Of a stretch of DNA of 64,000 nt, positions 34,371 through 41,277 are shown one piece after another. The stretch is from Variovorax paradoxus (GTDB lineage Bacteria > Pseudomonadota > Gammaproteobacteria > Burkholderiales > Burkholderiaceae_C): NCBI RefSeq assembly GCF_018614955.1, contig NZ_JAGGNV010000002.1, positions 24,908-88,907 of the forward strand. The letters run 5' to 3'. Position 1 is the first letter of the stretch. Each line of letters begins with the position of its first letter. The notes under the pieces were generated by a model. The model made no database searches, had not been told where the DNA came from, and was given only the letters and a program-made list of their open reading frames with translations. Position numbers and translations under genes: made by a program.

Positions 34371-34909
34371 TGGCCATGACCGATCGAGAAGCACTCATCG
34401 CCGCGAGCCTGCCCTTCCTGGCAGAGATCCAGGACATGACCGCAGGCACCGAGGTCGAGCAATGGCTGAACGCGAAGCACGGCCCCGGCAGCGCGCTCTA
34501 TGACGAACTGGCCGCGCTGGTGAAGGCCGGCGTCCGCGACGGATGGGCTGCCAACGTCGAGATCCGTGGCCGGCACTACCGTCGCAGCCGGATCTGCGAA
34601 GCAACGCCCGAAACGCTCGGTTTCAGCATCACCGCCGTGTACATGGACAGCACCGGCAACACCCAGGGCAATCCCGAAGGCAGCTTCCGCGGCGACTACC
34701 ACGCGCATCCGTACGGGGAGTTCAACATGGTGATCCCGCTCGACGAAGGCGCGGCGCTGGCCGGGCCGAACGGCTGGTGCCACGGCGGGTGGACCGCGCC
34801 AGCCCCCGGGAGCCATCACTATCCCGAGGCCAAGGGCGGGGCCGTCATCGCGCTGTTCTATCTGCCGGCGGGGCGGATCTCGTACAACATCCAGCCGCCC
34901 GATGCCTGA
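34370..34909 (+). CDS. 4-hydroxylaminobenzoate lyase, PnbB-like (DUF4863)
   Basis: A 179-residue protein recognised as the PnbB/DUF4863 family: TAGTEVEQWLNAKHGPGSALYDELAALVKAGVRDGWAANVEI, YRRSRICEATPETLGFSITAVYMDS, a cupin-like DYHAHPYGEFNMVIPLD and the end GAVIALFYLPAGRISYNIQP. PnbB converts 4-hydroxylaminobenzoate to protocatechuate with release of ammonia. The histidines in HAHPYGE are probable metal or active-site ligands. Coupled to the receptor gene upstream and near a nitroreductase, it gives the module its likely function. The position of the nitro group cannot be told from sequence. Confidence 0.78.
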   Translation: MAMTDREALIAASLPFLAEIQDMTAGTEVEQWLNAKHGPGSALYDELAALVKAGVRDGWAANVEIRGRHYRRSRICEATPETLGFSITAVYMDSTGNTQGNPEGSFRGDYHAHPYGEFNMVIPLDEGAALAGPNGWCHGGWTAPAPGSHHYPEAKGGAVIALFYLPAGRISYNIQPPDA

Positions 34910-34912
34910 TCC

Positions 34913-35548
34913 TCAACCCGCCCTGCGAAAAGTCAGGTTGATGCGGCAGGCGCCCATGAACGGATGCGCCTCTTCCTTCAGCGGCAGCACGCCGTGGTAG
35001 TTGAGCCGTGCCGGCCCGCCCCACACGACCACATCGCCGTGCGCGAGCGGCACGCGGCGGGCCTTGTCGGTGCGCTTCGCGCCGCCGAACAGAAAGACCG
35101 CCGGCATGCCCAGCGACACCGAGACGATGGGCCAGCGCATGTCGCGCTCGTTGCGGTCCTGGTGCAATGAAAGGCGCGTGCCTGCTTCGTAGCGGTTGAC
35201 CAGGCAGGCGTCGGGCACGAAGCCCTCGAAGCCGGCCGCCGCAGCGGCTTTAGTCGCGAGCTGCGAGAAGGCCGCCGGCATGCGCGGCCAGGGCCGGCCG
35301 GTGTCCGGATCGATGGCGTCGTAGCGGTAGCCCGTGCGGTCCGTGACCCAGCCCAGCGCGCCGCAATTGCTCATCGCGACCGACATGCGAAAGCCACCCG
35401 GCGTGACCATGTGGCGCAGCGGCGCCTGCGCCGTCACTTCGTACACCCCGGCCAGCAACTCGCTTTCGTGCGGCCGAGCGAAGCCGCGCAGCCACATCGC
35501 GCCGGGGCCCAGCGATTCGACGGAGGATTCGAACAGATCGGCTGTCAT
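34913..35548 (-). CDS. alkB: DNA oxidative demethylase AlkB
   Basis: A 211-residue Fe(II)/2-oxoglutarate dioxygenase that removes 1-methyladenine and 3-methylcytosine damage. Iron ligands are in the HQD motif (RLSLHQDRNERD) and the distal His of LNYHGVLPL, and the 2OG-binding arginines in CRINLTFRR. The substrate lid has the family segments GFRMSVAMSNCG and GYRYDAIDP. It is the last gene of an operon ada - 2OG oxygenase - alkB, overlapping its upstream neighbour by 4 bp. It converges on the PnbB-like gene with 3 bp between stops. Confidence 0.95.
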   Translation of the reverse strand: MTADLFESSVESLGPGAMWLRGFARPHESELLAGVYEVTAQAPLRHMVTPGGFRMSVAMSNCGALGWVTDRTGYRYDAIDPDTGRPWPRMPAAFSQLATKAAAAAGFEGFVPDACLVNRYEAGTRLSLHQDRNERDMRWPIVSVSLGMPAVFLFGGAKRTDKARRVPLAHGDVVVWGGPARLNYHGVLPLKEEAHPFMGACRINLTFRRAG

Positions 35549-36228
35549 GCGGCGTCGTGGAAGATGATGCCGGCGGTGTGCCGATGCCCCGAACGCACGC
35601 GGCTCACGCCATGCCGCAGGTTGACGCGGTAGACGCCGCGCGTGCCCTGCACCGGCCGGTGGTGCACCGCGATGACGGCCGCGTCGCCCTGGCGCAGCGG
35701 CAGCACCATCGGCCGCGACTGCATGCGCGGGCGCTGCTCGGTCATCACGAACTCTCCGCCTTCGAAATCGCGGCCGGGCTCGGACAGCAGGATCACCAGC
35801 TGCAGCGGAAACACGTGTTCGCCATACAGGTCCTGGTGCAGGCAGTTGTAGTCGCCGGCGCCGTACTGCAGCAACAACGGCGTGGGCCGCCTCTGCCCCG
35901 CCGCATGACAGCGCGCGATGAAGTCGGCATGCCGCGGCGGATAGCGCACCTCGATCCCCATGGCCTGGTTCCATCGGTTGGCGATCGGCGCGAGCTGCGC
36001 ATAGACCTCGTCGCGCAAGCCTGCCAATCGCTCGGGCAAGGGATAGTCGAAATACTTGTACTCGCCGCGCCCGAAGCCGTGCCTTTCCATCACCACGCGG
36101 CTGCGAAACAGCGGATCGAGCGGGTACAACCCCGACAGCGATTCGCACTCCTCGCGCGTCAGCAATCGCTCGATCAAGGCGCTGCCCTCGGTATCGAGGT
36201 CGAGCGCCACCTGGCCCCAATCGGTCAT
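35545..36228 (-). CDS. 2OG-Fe(II) oxygenase in the ada-alkB operon
   Basis: A 227-residue prolyl-hydroxylase-like dioxygenase, clearly different from AlkB. Iron ligands are visible as HQD (NCLHQDLYGEHVFPLQLVILLS) and His of NLRHGVSRVRSG with the 2OG-binding Arg after it. GGEFVMTEQRPRMQSRPMVLP is the core jelly-roll region. Position inside an adaptive-response operon, overlapping both neighbours by 4 bp, suggests repair of alkylated nucleic acid or protein. Substrate is unknown. Confidence 0.85.
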   Translation of the reverse strand: MTDWGQVALDLDTEGSALIERLLTREECESLSGLYPLDPLFRSRVVMERHGFGRGEYKYFDYPLPERLAGLRDEVYAQLAPIANRWNQAMGIEVRYPPRHADFIARCHAAGQRRPTPLLLQYGAGDYNCLHQDLYGEHVFPLQLVILLSEPGRDFEGGEFVMTEQRPRMQSRPMVLPLRQGDAAVIAVHHRPVQGTRGVYRVNLRHGVSRVRSGHRHTAGIIFHDAA

Positions 36229-37307
36229 GCGGCGCTGGCCTCCCGCTCGAGCAAGGCGCTCTTGCGCTCCACACCCCAGCGATAGCCCGACAGGCTGCCG
36301 TCGCTGCGCACTACGCGGTGGCAAGGGATCGCCACGGCAATCGCATTGGCGCCGCAGGCCTGGGCCACGGCGCGCACCGACTTCGGGCTGCCGATGCGCC
36401 GGGCGATCTCCGCATAGCTCGCGGTGGTGCCCGGCGGGATCTCGCGCAGCGCCTGCCACACGCGCTGCTGGAAGGCGGTGCCGCGCACGTCCAGCGGCAG
36501 ATCCAGCCCCAGGCCCGGCGCTTCGACGAAGCCCACCACCTTGGCGACGAGTTGTTCAAAGACCGGATCGCCGCCGATCAGCCGGGCCTGCGGAAACTGG
36601 TCCTGCAGATCACGGGCCAAGGCATCGGCATCATCGCCCAACGCGATCGCGCAGACGCCGCGCTCGCTCTGCGCCACCAGGATCGCGCCGAGCGCGCATT
36701 CGCCGATCGCGAAGCGGATCTCGGTATTGGCACCGCCCGCGCGCCACGCGGTTGGGGTCATGCCGAGCATGTCCTTCGAGTCCGCGTAGAAGCGGCCGTT
36801 GGAGTTGTAGCCGGCGTCGTAGATCGCGTCCGTCACCGTGTCGCTGCGCGCGAGTTCCTCGCGCACGCGTTTCGCGCGATGCGCGGCCGCATAGGCCTTG
36901 GGCGTGAGGCCCGTGACCTCCTTGAAGATGCGATGCAGGTGATAGCTGCTGAGTCCGGCACGCTCGGCGAGCTGGGCCAGCGTGGGCGCCTCTTCGGCGC
37001 GCTCGATGAAGCGGCACAACTCGGCCACCTGCGCCGCATGCTGCTCGGCCCGCGCGGGCTGGTCGGGCTTGCAGCGCTTGCAGGGCCTATAGCCCGCGCG
37101 CTCCGCGTCCGCGGTCGTGGCATGGAAGTCCACGTTCTCGGGCCGGGCTGCGCGCGCGCCGCAGGAAGGCCGGCAATACACGCCGGTGGTCCTGACCGAA
37201 TAGAAGAACTTGCCGTCGGCCGCCGCATCGCGCGCGGCCACCGCCGCCCAGCGCGGATCGCTCACGGTAGCGAGGGCGCGGATTTCGTTGGGGTTGCTCA
37301 TGTTCAT
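36225..37307 (-). CDS. ada: Ada: methylphosphotriester sensor, AraC regulator and O6-methylguanine methyltransferase
   Basis: A 360-residue full-length Ada. The N-terminal zinc domain has Cys45, Cys49, Cys76 and Cys79 (GVYCRPSCG, RPCKRCKPD); the first accepts methyl from phosphotriesters. Residues about 95-185 form the AraC-type DNA-binding domain (LAERAGLSSYHLHRIFKEVTGLTPKAY). The C-terminal alkyltransferase has the suicide Cys329 in IPCHRVV. Methylated Ada activates its own operon. The start is the first of two Met codons (37307 or 37301). It is first gene of a three-gene repair operon, each overlapping by 4 bp. Confidence 0.96.
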   Translation of the reverse strand: MNMSNPNEIRALATVSDPRWAAVAARDAAADGKFFYSVRTTGVYCRPSCGARAARPENVDFHATTADAERAGYRPCKRCKPDQPARAEQHAAQVAELCRFIERAEEAPTLAQLAERAGLSSYHLHRIFKEVTGLTPKAYAAAHRAKRVREELARSDTVTDAIYDAGYNSNGRFYADSKDMLGMTPTAWRAGGANTEIRFAIGECALGAILVAQSERGVCAIALGDDADALARDLQDQFPQARLIGGDPVFEQLVAKVVGFVEAPGLGLDLPLDVRGTAFQQRVWQALREIPPGTTASYAEIARRIGSPKSVRAVAQACGANAIAVAIPCHRVVRSDGSLSGYRWGVERKSALLEREASAA

Positions 37308-37377
37308 GTGAATCCTCTAGTGTCGTTGATCGATGCATCCACTCTAGGGATCAGGGGTTGCATGCGCACTCCGGGTC

Positions 37378-37390
37378 TTGCTTTCGAATT
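37378..37390 (-). promoter_or_regulatory. Candidate Ada box upstream of ada
   Basis: On the minus strand the sequence is AAT-TCGAAA-GCAA, matching the A-box AAT, six bases, B-box GCAA layout of the E. coli ada promoter. It lies about 70 bp upstream of the ada start; a TAGAGT word at 37341-37346 (minus strand) lies 31 bp downstream of the box and could serve as the -10. Confidence 0.45.
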
Positions 37391-37460
37391 CACCCCTGTT
37401 CGACCGTTTCCGGCCTTGGCCTACGGGCCGCCATGCCGGGCCTCGTTAACATTTCGGCCA

Positions 37461-39056
37461 ATGATCGATCGCCGCTCACTCCTCACCGCCGGTGGCGCCT
37501 CCATGGCGCTCGCCGCTCTCGGATTTCCCCCAGATGCCCTCGCAGCCGGCGGAATCAAGCTCGCGCAACCCCGGCCCTTCTCTTTCGAACGTCTTGTTAC
37601 CTTCGCGAAATCGCAGGCCGCCAAGCCCTATGTGGCCGACAACACGCTGCCGGCCGACGTGCTCCAGCGGATCGACTACGACGCCCACGGCAAGATCAAG
37701 TACAACCCCGACAACGCGCTGTTCCGCGACGGGCCGGGCCAGTTCCCGGTCACCTTCTTCCATCTCGGCCGCTACTTCCAGACACCGGTCCACATGTACG
37801 TGACCGAGGCCGCGAGCGGCGACGGTTTCGCGCGCGAGATCCTCTACGACAGCGCGTATTTCTCGATGCCGGACGACAGCCCCGCGCGCAAGCTGCCCGA
37901 CGGCGCCGGCTTCGCGGGCTTCCGTCTGCAGGAAAGCCGCAACGGCGACCAGAAGAAGCTGTCCTGGCAGACCAACGACTGGGTGGCCTTCCTCGGCGCC
38001 TCGTACTTCCGCGCCATCGGCGAGCTCTACCAGTACGGCCTGTCGGCGCGCGGCATCGCGCTCGATGCGGCCATGCCCGACCGGCCCGAGGAGTTCCCGA
38101 CCTTCACGCGCTTCTACTTCGAGCCGTCCGCTGCGCCGGATGCGAACGCGATGACGGTCTATGCGCTGCTCGAAGGACCGAGCATCACCGGCGCCTACAA
38201 GTTCGTGATGCAGCGCGGCAAGGCGGTGCTGATGGACATCGAGTCGCGCCTCTTCCTGCGCCGCGACATCGGCCGCCTCGGGCTGGTGCCGCTGACCTCG
38301 ATGTACTGGTACTCGGAAAGCAGGCCCACCGGCATTGACTGGCGGCCCGAGGTGCACGACTCCGACGGCCTCGCGATCTGGAACGGCGCGGGCGAACGCA
38401 TCTGGCGCCCGCTGAACAATCCCACGCAGACCCGCGCATCGTCCTTCAGCGACACGCGCCCGCGCGGCTTCGGGCTCTTGCAGCGCGACCGCGCCTTCGA
38501 CCACTACCAGGACGGCGTGTTCTACGAGAAGCGCCCCAGCCTCTGGGTCGAGGCGCTGGGCGACTGGGGCGAAGGCTCGGTGCAGTTGGTCGAGATACCG
38601 ACCGACGACGAGATCCACGACAACATCCTCGCCTGCTGGGTGCCCAAGGCGCCGGCCGCCGCGGGCTCCAGCTACAACCTCAAGTACCGGCTGCACTGGA
38701 CCGACCAGGAGCCCTTTCCCTCGCCGCTCGCGCGCTGCGTGGCGACGCGGCTCGGGCGCGGCGGGCAGCCGGGCACGCAGCGGCCGCAGGGCGTGCGCAA
38801 GTTCATGGTCGAGTTCATCGGCAAGCCGCTGGAGGCGATCCCCTTCGGCGTCAAGCCCGAGCTCGTGCTCACGGCCTCGCGCGGCAAGTTCTCCTACATC
38901 TTCTCGGAAGCGGTACCCAACGGCGTGCCGGGCCACTGGCGCGCGCAGTTCGACTTCACGGCCGAAGGCAGCGAGCCGGTGGACATGCGCCTGTACCTGA
39001 AGACCGGCGACCAGACGCTGACCGAGACCTGGCTCTACCAGTACCAGCCGGACTGA
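37461..39056 (+). CDS. opgD: Osmoregulated periplasmic glucan biosynthesis protein OpgD/MdoD
   Basis: A 531-residue MdoG/MdoD-family periplasmic protein. Unlike OpgG it has a twin-arginine signal (MIDRRSLLTAGGASMALAALG), which marks OpgD. Family blocks include NPDNALFRDGPGQFPVTFFHLGRYF, SYFRAIGELYQYGLSARGIALD, LTSMYWYSE and ERPSLWVE-like FYEKRPSLWVEALGDWGEGSVQLVEIP. It acts in the periplasm in glucan backbone modification. No opgG or opgH lies next to it. The divergent ada start is 154 bp away. Confidence 0.93.
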   Translation: MIDRRSLLTAGGASMALAALGFPPDALAAGGIKLAQPRPFSFERLVTFAKSQAAKPYVADNTLPADVLQRIDYDAHGKIKYNPDNALFRDGPGQFPVTFFHLGRYFQTPVHMYVTEAASGDGFAREILYDSAYFSMPDDSPARKLPDGAGFAGFRLQESRNGDQKKLSWQTNDWVAFLGASYFRAIGELYQYGLSARGIALDAAMPDRPEEFPTFTRFYFEPSAAPDANAMTVYALLEGPSITGAYKFVMQRGKAVLMDIESRLFLRRDIGRLGLVPLTSMYWYSESRPTGIDWRPEVHDSDGLAIWNGAGERIWRPLNNPTQTRASSFSDTRPRGFGLLQRDRAFDHYQDGVFYEKRPSLWVEALGDWGEGSVQLVEIPTDDEIHDNILACWVPKAPAAAGSSYNLKYRLHWTDQEPFPSPLARCVATRLGRGGQPGTQRPQGVRKFMVEFIGKPLEAIPFGVKPELVLTASRGKFSYIFSEAVPNGVPGHWRAQFDFTAEGSEPVDMRLYLKTGDQTLTETWLYQYQPD

Positions 39057-39073
39057 AGCGCTTCGCGACCCGC

Positions 39074-39097
39074 TTGGACGCTTCGTCCAATGTTGGA
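39074..39097. promoter_or_regulatory. TTGGACG inverted repeats before the DauR-like gene
   Basis: TTGGACG-CTT-CGTCCAA (39074-39090) is a perfect 7-bp-arm repeat, and TCCAA-TG-TTGGA (39086-39097) shares its right arm, giving three half-sites in 24 bp, ending 12 bp before the start codon. The layout suggests autorepression by the product of the gene at 39110. Confidence 0.5.
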
Positions 39098-39109
39098 TAC
39101 ATTCGGCCG

Positions 39110-39730
39110 ATGAAGAAAAAGCCGAACAAGCTGCTGCTGCGCGAGCTGCGAACCATCGCGCAGGGCCTCGGCAAGACCTTCGCCCCGTTCTGCGAAGTGG
39201 TGGTCCACGACCTCAGCGATCCGAAGAACGCCATCTTCGCGATCGAGAACAACCTGAGCGGGCGGCGCGTCGGCCAGCCGGCGACGGAGCTGGGCCTGGC
39301 GCGCATCGGCGACCCGGACTACCCGGCGGTCATCATCAACTACGCCAACCAGTTCGCCGACGGCCGCAAGGTCAAGAGCACCTCGATCGGCATCAAGGAC
39401 GAGAGCGGCGAGTACGTGGCGGCGCTGTGCCTGAACGTGGACCTCACGCTGTTCCAGGGCTTCCAGGCCGCGCTGGCGCAGTTCACGCGCATCGAATCGA
39501 GCGAGGTCGGCGAAACGCTGGACACGAGCCATGCCGACCGCATCTGCGGGCGGGTCGACGAGTTCGCCGCGACGCGCGCGACCACGGCGCGCTCGCTCAA
39601 GCCCGCGGACCGCAGGCAGCTGGTGCAGGAACTGAAGAAGGCCGGCTTCCTCGACATCCGCCGCGGCATGGAGATCGCCGCCGCGCACATGGGCGTGTCG
39701 CGCGCGACGGTGTACAGCGACGCGAAGTAG
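39110..39730 (+). CDS. PAS / YheO-type transcriptional regulator (DauR-like)
   Basis: A 206-residue protein with the YheO-like PAS domain (LRTIAQGLGKTFAPFCEVVVHDLSDPKNAIFAIENNLSGRRVG), which binds an unknown small molecule, and a C-terminal HTH_22 domain (LVQELKKAGFLDIRRGMEIAAAHMGVSRATVYSDAK). DauR in Pseudomonas represses D-arginine catabolism, but the family is broad and no amino-acid gene is adjacent. The start at 39110 is preferred over an upstream TTG that lies in the inverted repeat. Nearby targets are not evident. Confidence 0.85.
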   Translation: MKKKPNKLLLRELRTIAQGLGKTFAPFCEVVVHDLSDPKNAIFAIENNLSGRRVGQPATELGLARIGDPDYPAVIINYANQFADGRKVKSTSIGIKDESGEYVAALCLNVDLTLFQGFQAALAQFTRIESSEVGETLDTSHADRICGRVDEFAATRATTARSLKPADRRQLVQELKKAGFLDIRRGMEIAAAHMGVSRATVYSDAK

Positions 39731-39747
39731 GGCCTGTTAACAGGCCC
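39730..39747. repeat. Perfect palindrome GGGCCTGTTAACAGGCCC
   Basis: An 18-bp perfect palindrome beginning on the last base of the preceding stop codon and followed by TTG, without a run of T. It shares its core with 6713-6736 and 2783-2797. It may reduce read-through but looks like a dispersed repeat. Confidence 0.7.
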
Positions 39748-39811
39748 TTGTCACGGCGGCGTCACCCGGCGCCGGCATGGTGCAGGGCTTTATCTCAAGC
39801 CACCCCGGACC

Positions 39812-41164
39812 ATGATGCGCATCGCTTCCCTCTCCTTCACCACCCTCGCCGCCGCCCTGGCCTGCGGCAGCGCCGCGGCGCAAACCGCCTACCCCGCCAC
39901 GCTCGCCGGCCATGCGCTGCTGCCGGCGCAAAGCTTCATCGCCGCGCCGAAGGAGGCGCCAGCCGATCTGCAAGTGAGCGGCAAGTTCACCAGCGGCAAG
40001 CGCGTCGAGGCGCTGGGCAGCATCGAAGGCCTCTCGGCCGGCCGCGGCACCGGCGTTTCGCTGCCCTTCAAGGGACAGCCGGTGCAGGGCCACTCGGGCA
40101 TCAAGAAGATGGACGACGGCAGCTTCTGGATCCTCACCGACAACGGCGCCGGCGCCAAGGCCAACTCGCCCGACTTCATGCTCTACCTCAACCACTACAA
40201 GGTGGACTTCAAGAGCGGCAAGTTCGAGCGCATGGGCACCGCGTTCCTGCACGACCCGGACAAGAAGGTGCCGTTCCGCATCGTCCACGAAGGCACCAAG
40301 CAGCGCTTGCTGATGGGTTCGGACTTCGACCCCGAGAGCTTCCAGTTCGCGGGGGGCGCGCTGTGGATCGGCGAGGAGTTCGGCCCCTACCTGATCAAGG
40401 CCGACCTGAAGGGCAAAGTGCTCGCGGTGTTCGAGACCCAGGTCGACGGCAAGACGGTGCGCTCGCCCGACCATCCGGCCGTGACGACGCCGGGCGCTCC
40501 CGGCGGCGCGGTGGATTTCCAGATCCGGCGCTCCAAGGGCTTCGAAGGCATGGCCGCATCGAAGGACGGCAGCAAGCTCTACGCCCTGCTCGAAGGCCCG
40601 GTATGGAATGCCGAGGCCAAGGACTATGAGCGCGTCGATGGCAAGGAGGCGCTGCGCGTGCTCGAGTTCGACGTCGAGAGCGAGAAGTGGACCGGCCGTC
40701 ACTGGAAGTACCCGCTGGAAGCCAACGGCCACGCGATCGGCGACTTCAACATGATCGATGCGACCACCGGCCTCGTCATCGAGCGCGACAACGGCGAAGG
40801 CACGGCCGACAAGGCCTGCCCCGAAGGCCAGAAACGCGCCGACTGCTTCCACGACCTGGCGAAGTTCAAGCGCGTCTACAAGATCGAGCTGAGCGACGCC
40901 AACGCCGGCCAGGCGGTGCGCAAGATCGGCTACATCGACCTGCTTCAGATCGCCGACCCGAACAAGCTGGCGCGCAAGCCGCTGAACGACGGCGTGCTCA
41001 AGTTCCCCTTCTTCACGATCGAGAACGTCGAGGTGATCGATGCCACGCACATCGTGGTGGGCAACGACAACAACCTGCCCTTCTCCAGCAGCCGGGAGCC
41101 GAACAAGGCGGATGACAACGAACTGGTGCTGCTGGAAGCGGGCGAGCTGCTGCGGGCCAAGTAG
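39812..41164 (+). CDS. Secreted phytase-like esterase family protein
   Basis: A 450-residue exported protein (signal peptide cleaved about AAA|QTA, residue 25) of the esterase-like activity of phytase family. It has the beta-propeller-like pattern with DDGSFWILTDNGAGAKANSPDFMLYL, GSDFDPESFQFAGGALWIGEEFGPYLIKAD, SKGFEGMAASKDGSKLYALLEGP and FFTIENVEVIDATHIVVGNDNNLPFSS. Members are reported to release phosphate or cleave esters, but catalysis is poorly established. Two adjacent ATGs (39812, 39815) may start it. It is a single-gene unit. Confidence 0.8.
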   Translation: MMRIASLSFTTLAAALACGSAAAQTAYPATLAGHALLPAQSFIAAPKEAPADLQVSGKFTSGKRVEALGSIEGLSAGRGTGVSLPFKGQPVQGHSGIKKMDDGSFWILTDNGAGAKANSPDFMLYLNHYKVDFKSGKFERMGTAFLHDPDKKVPFRIVHEGTKQRLLMGSDFDPESFQFAGGALWIGEEFGPYLIKADLKGKVLAVFETQVDGKTVRSPDHPAVTTPGAPGGAVDFQIRRSKGFEGMAASKDGSKLYALLEGPVWNAEAKDYERVDGKEALRVLEFDVESEKWTGRHWKYPLEANGHAIGDFNMIDATTGLVIERDNGEGTADKACPEGQKRADCFHDLAKFKRVYKIELSDANAGQAVRKIGYIDLLQIADPNKLARKPLNDGVLKFPFFTIENVEVIDATHIVVGNDNNLPFSSSREPNKADDNELVLLEAGELLRAK

Positions 41165-41178
41165 CGCAATTGCCCAAC

Positions 41179-41262
41179 CGTTCGGCTTGAGCTTGGCCTG
41201 TCCTGAGCTCGACGAAGGATCGAAGGCTTGTACCCGGCTTCGACAGGCTCAGCCCGAACGGG
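41179..41262. repeat. 84-bp intergenic inverted repeat with CCGTTCGG ends
   Basis: The arms CCGTTCGGCTTGAGC (41179) and GCTCAGCCCGAACGG (41248-41262) are near-perfect reverse complements. Inside are AGCTCGACGAAGGATCG and GGCTTCGACAGGCTCAGCC. The CCGTTCGG..GCCTGTCGAAGC pattern is familiar from intergenic repeats in this bacterial group. It lies between the stops of two convergent genes and may act as a bidirectional terminator. Confidence 0.7.
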
Positions 41263-41277
41263 AGTCACCGCCTGCGT

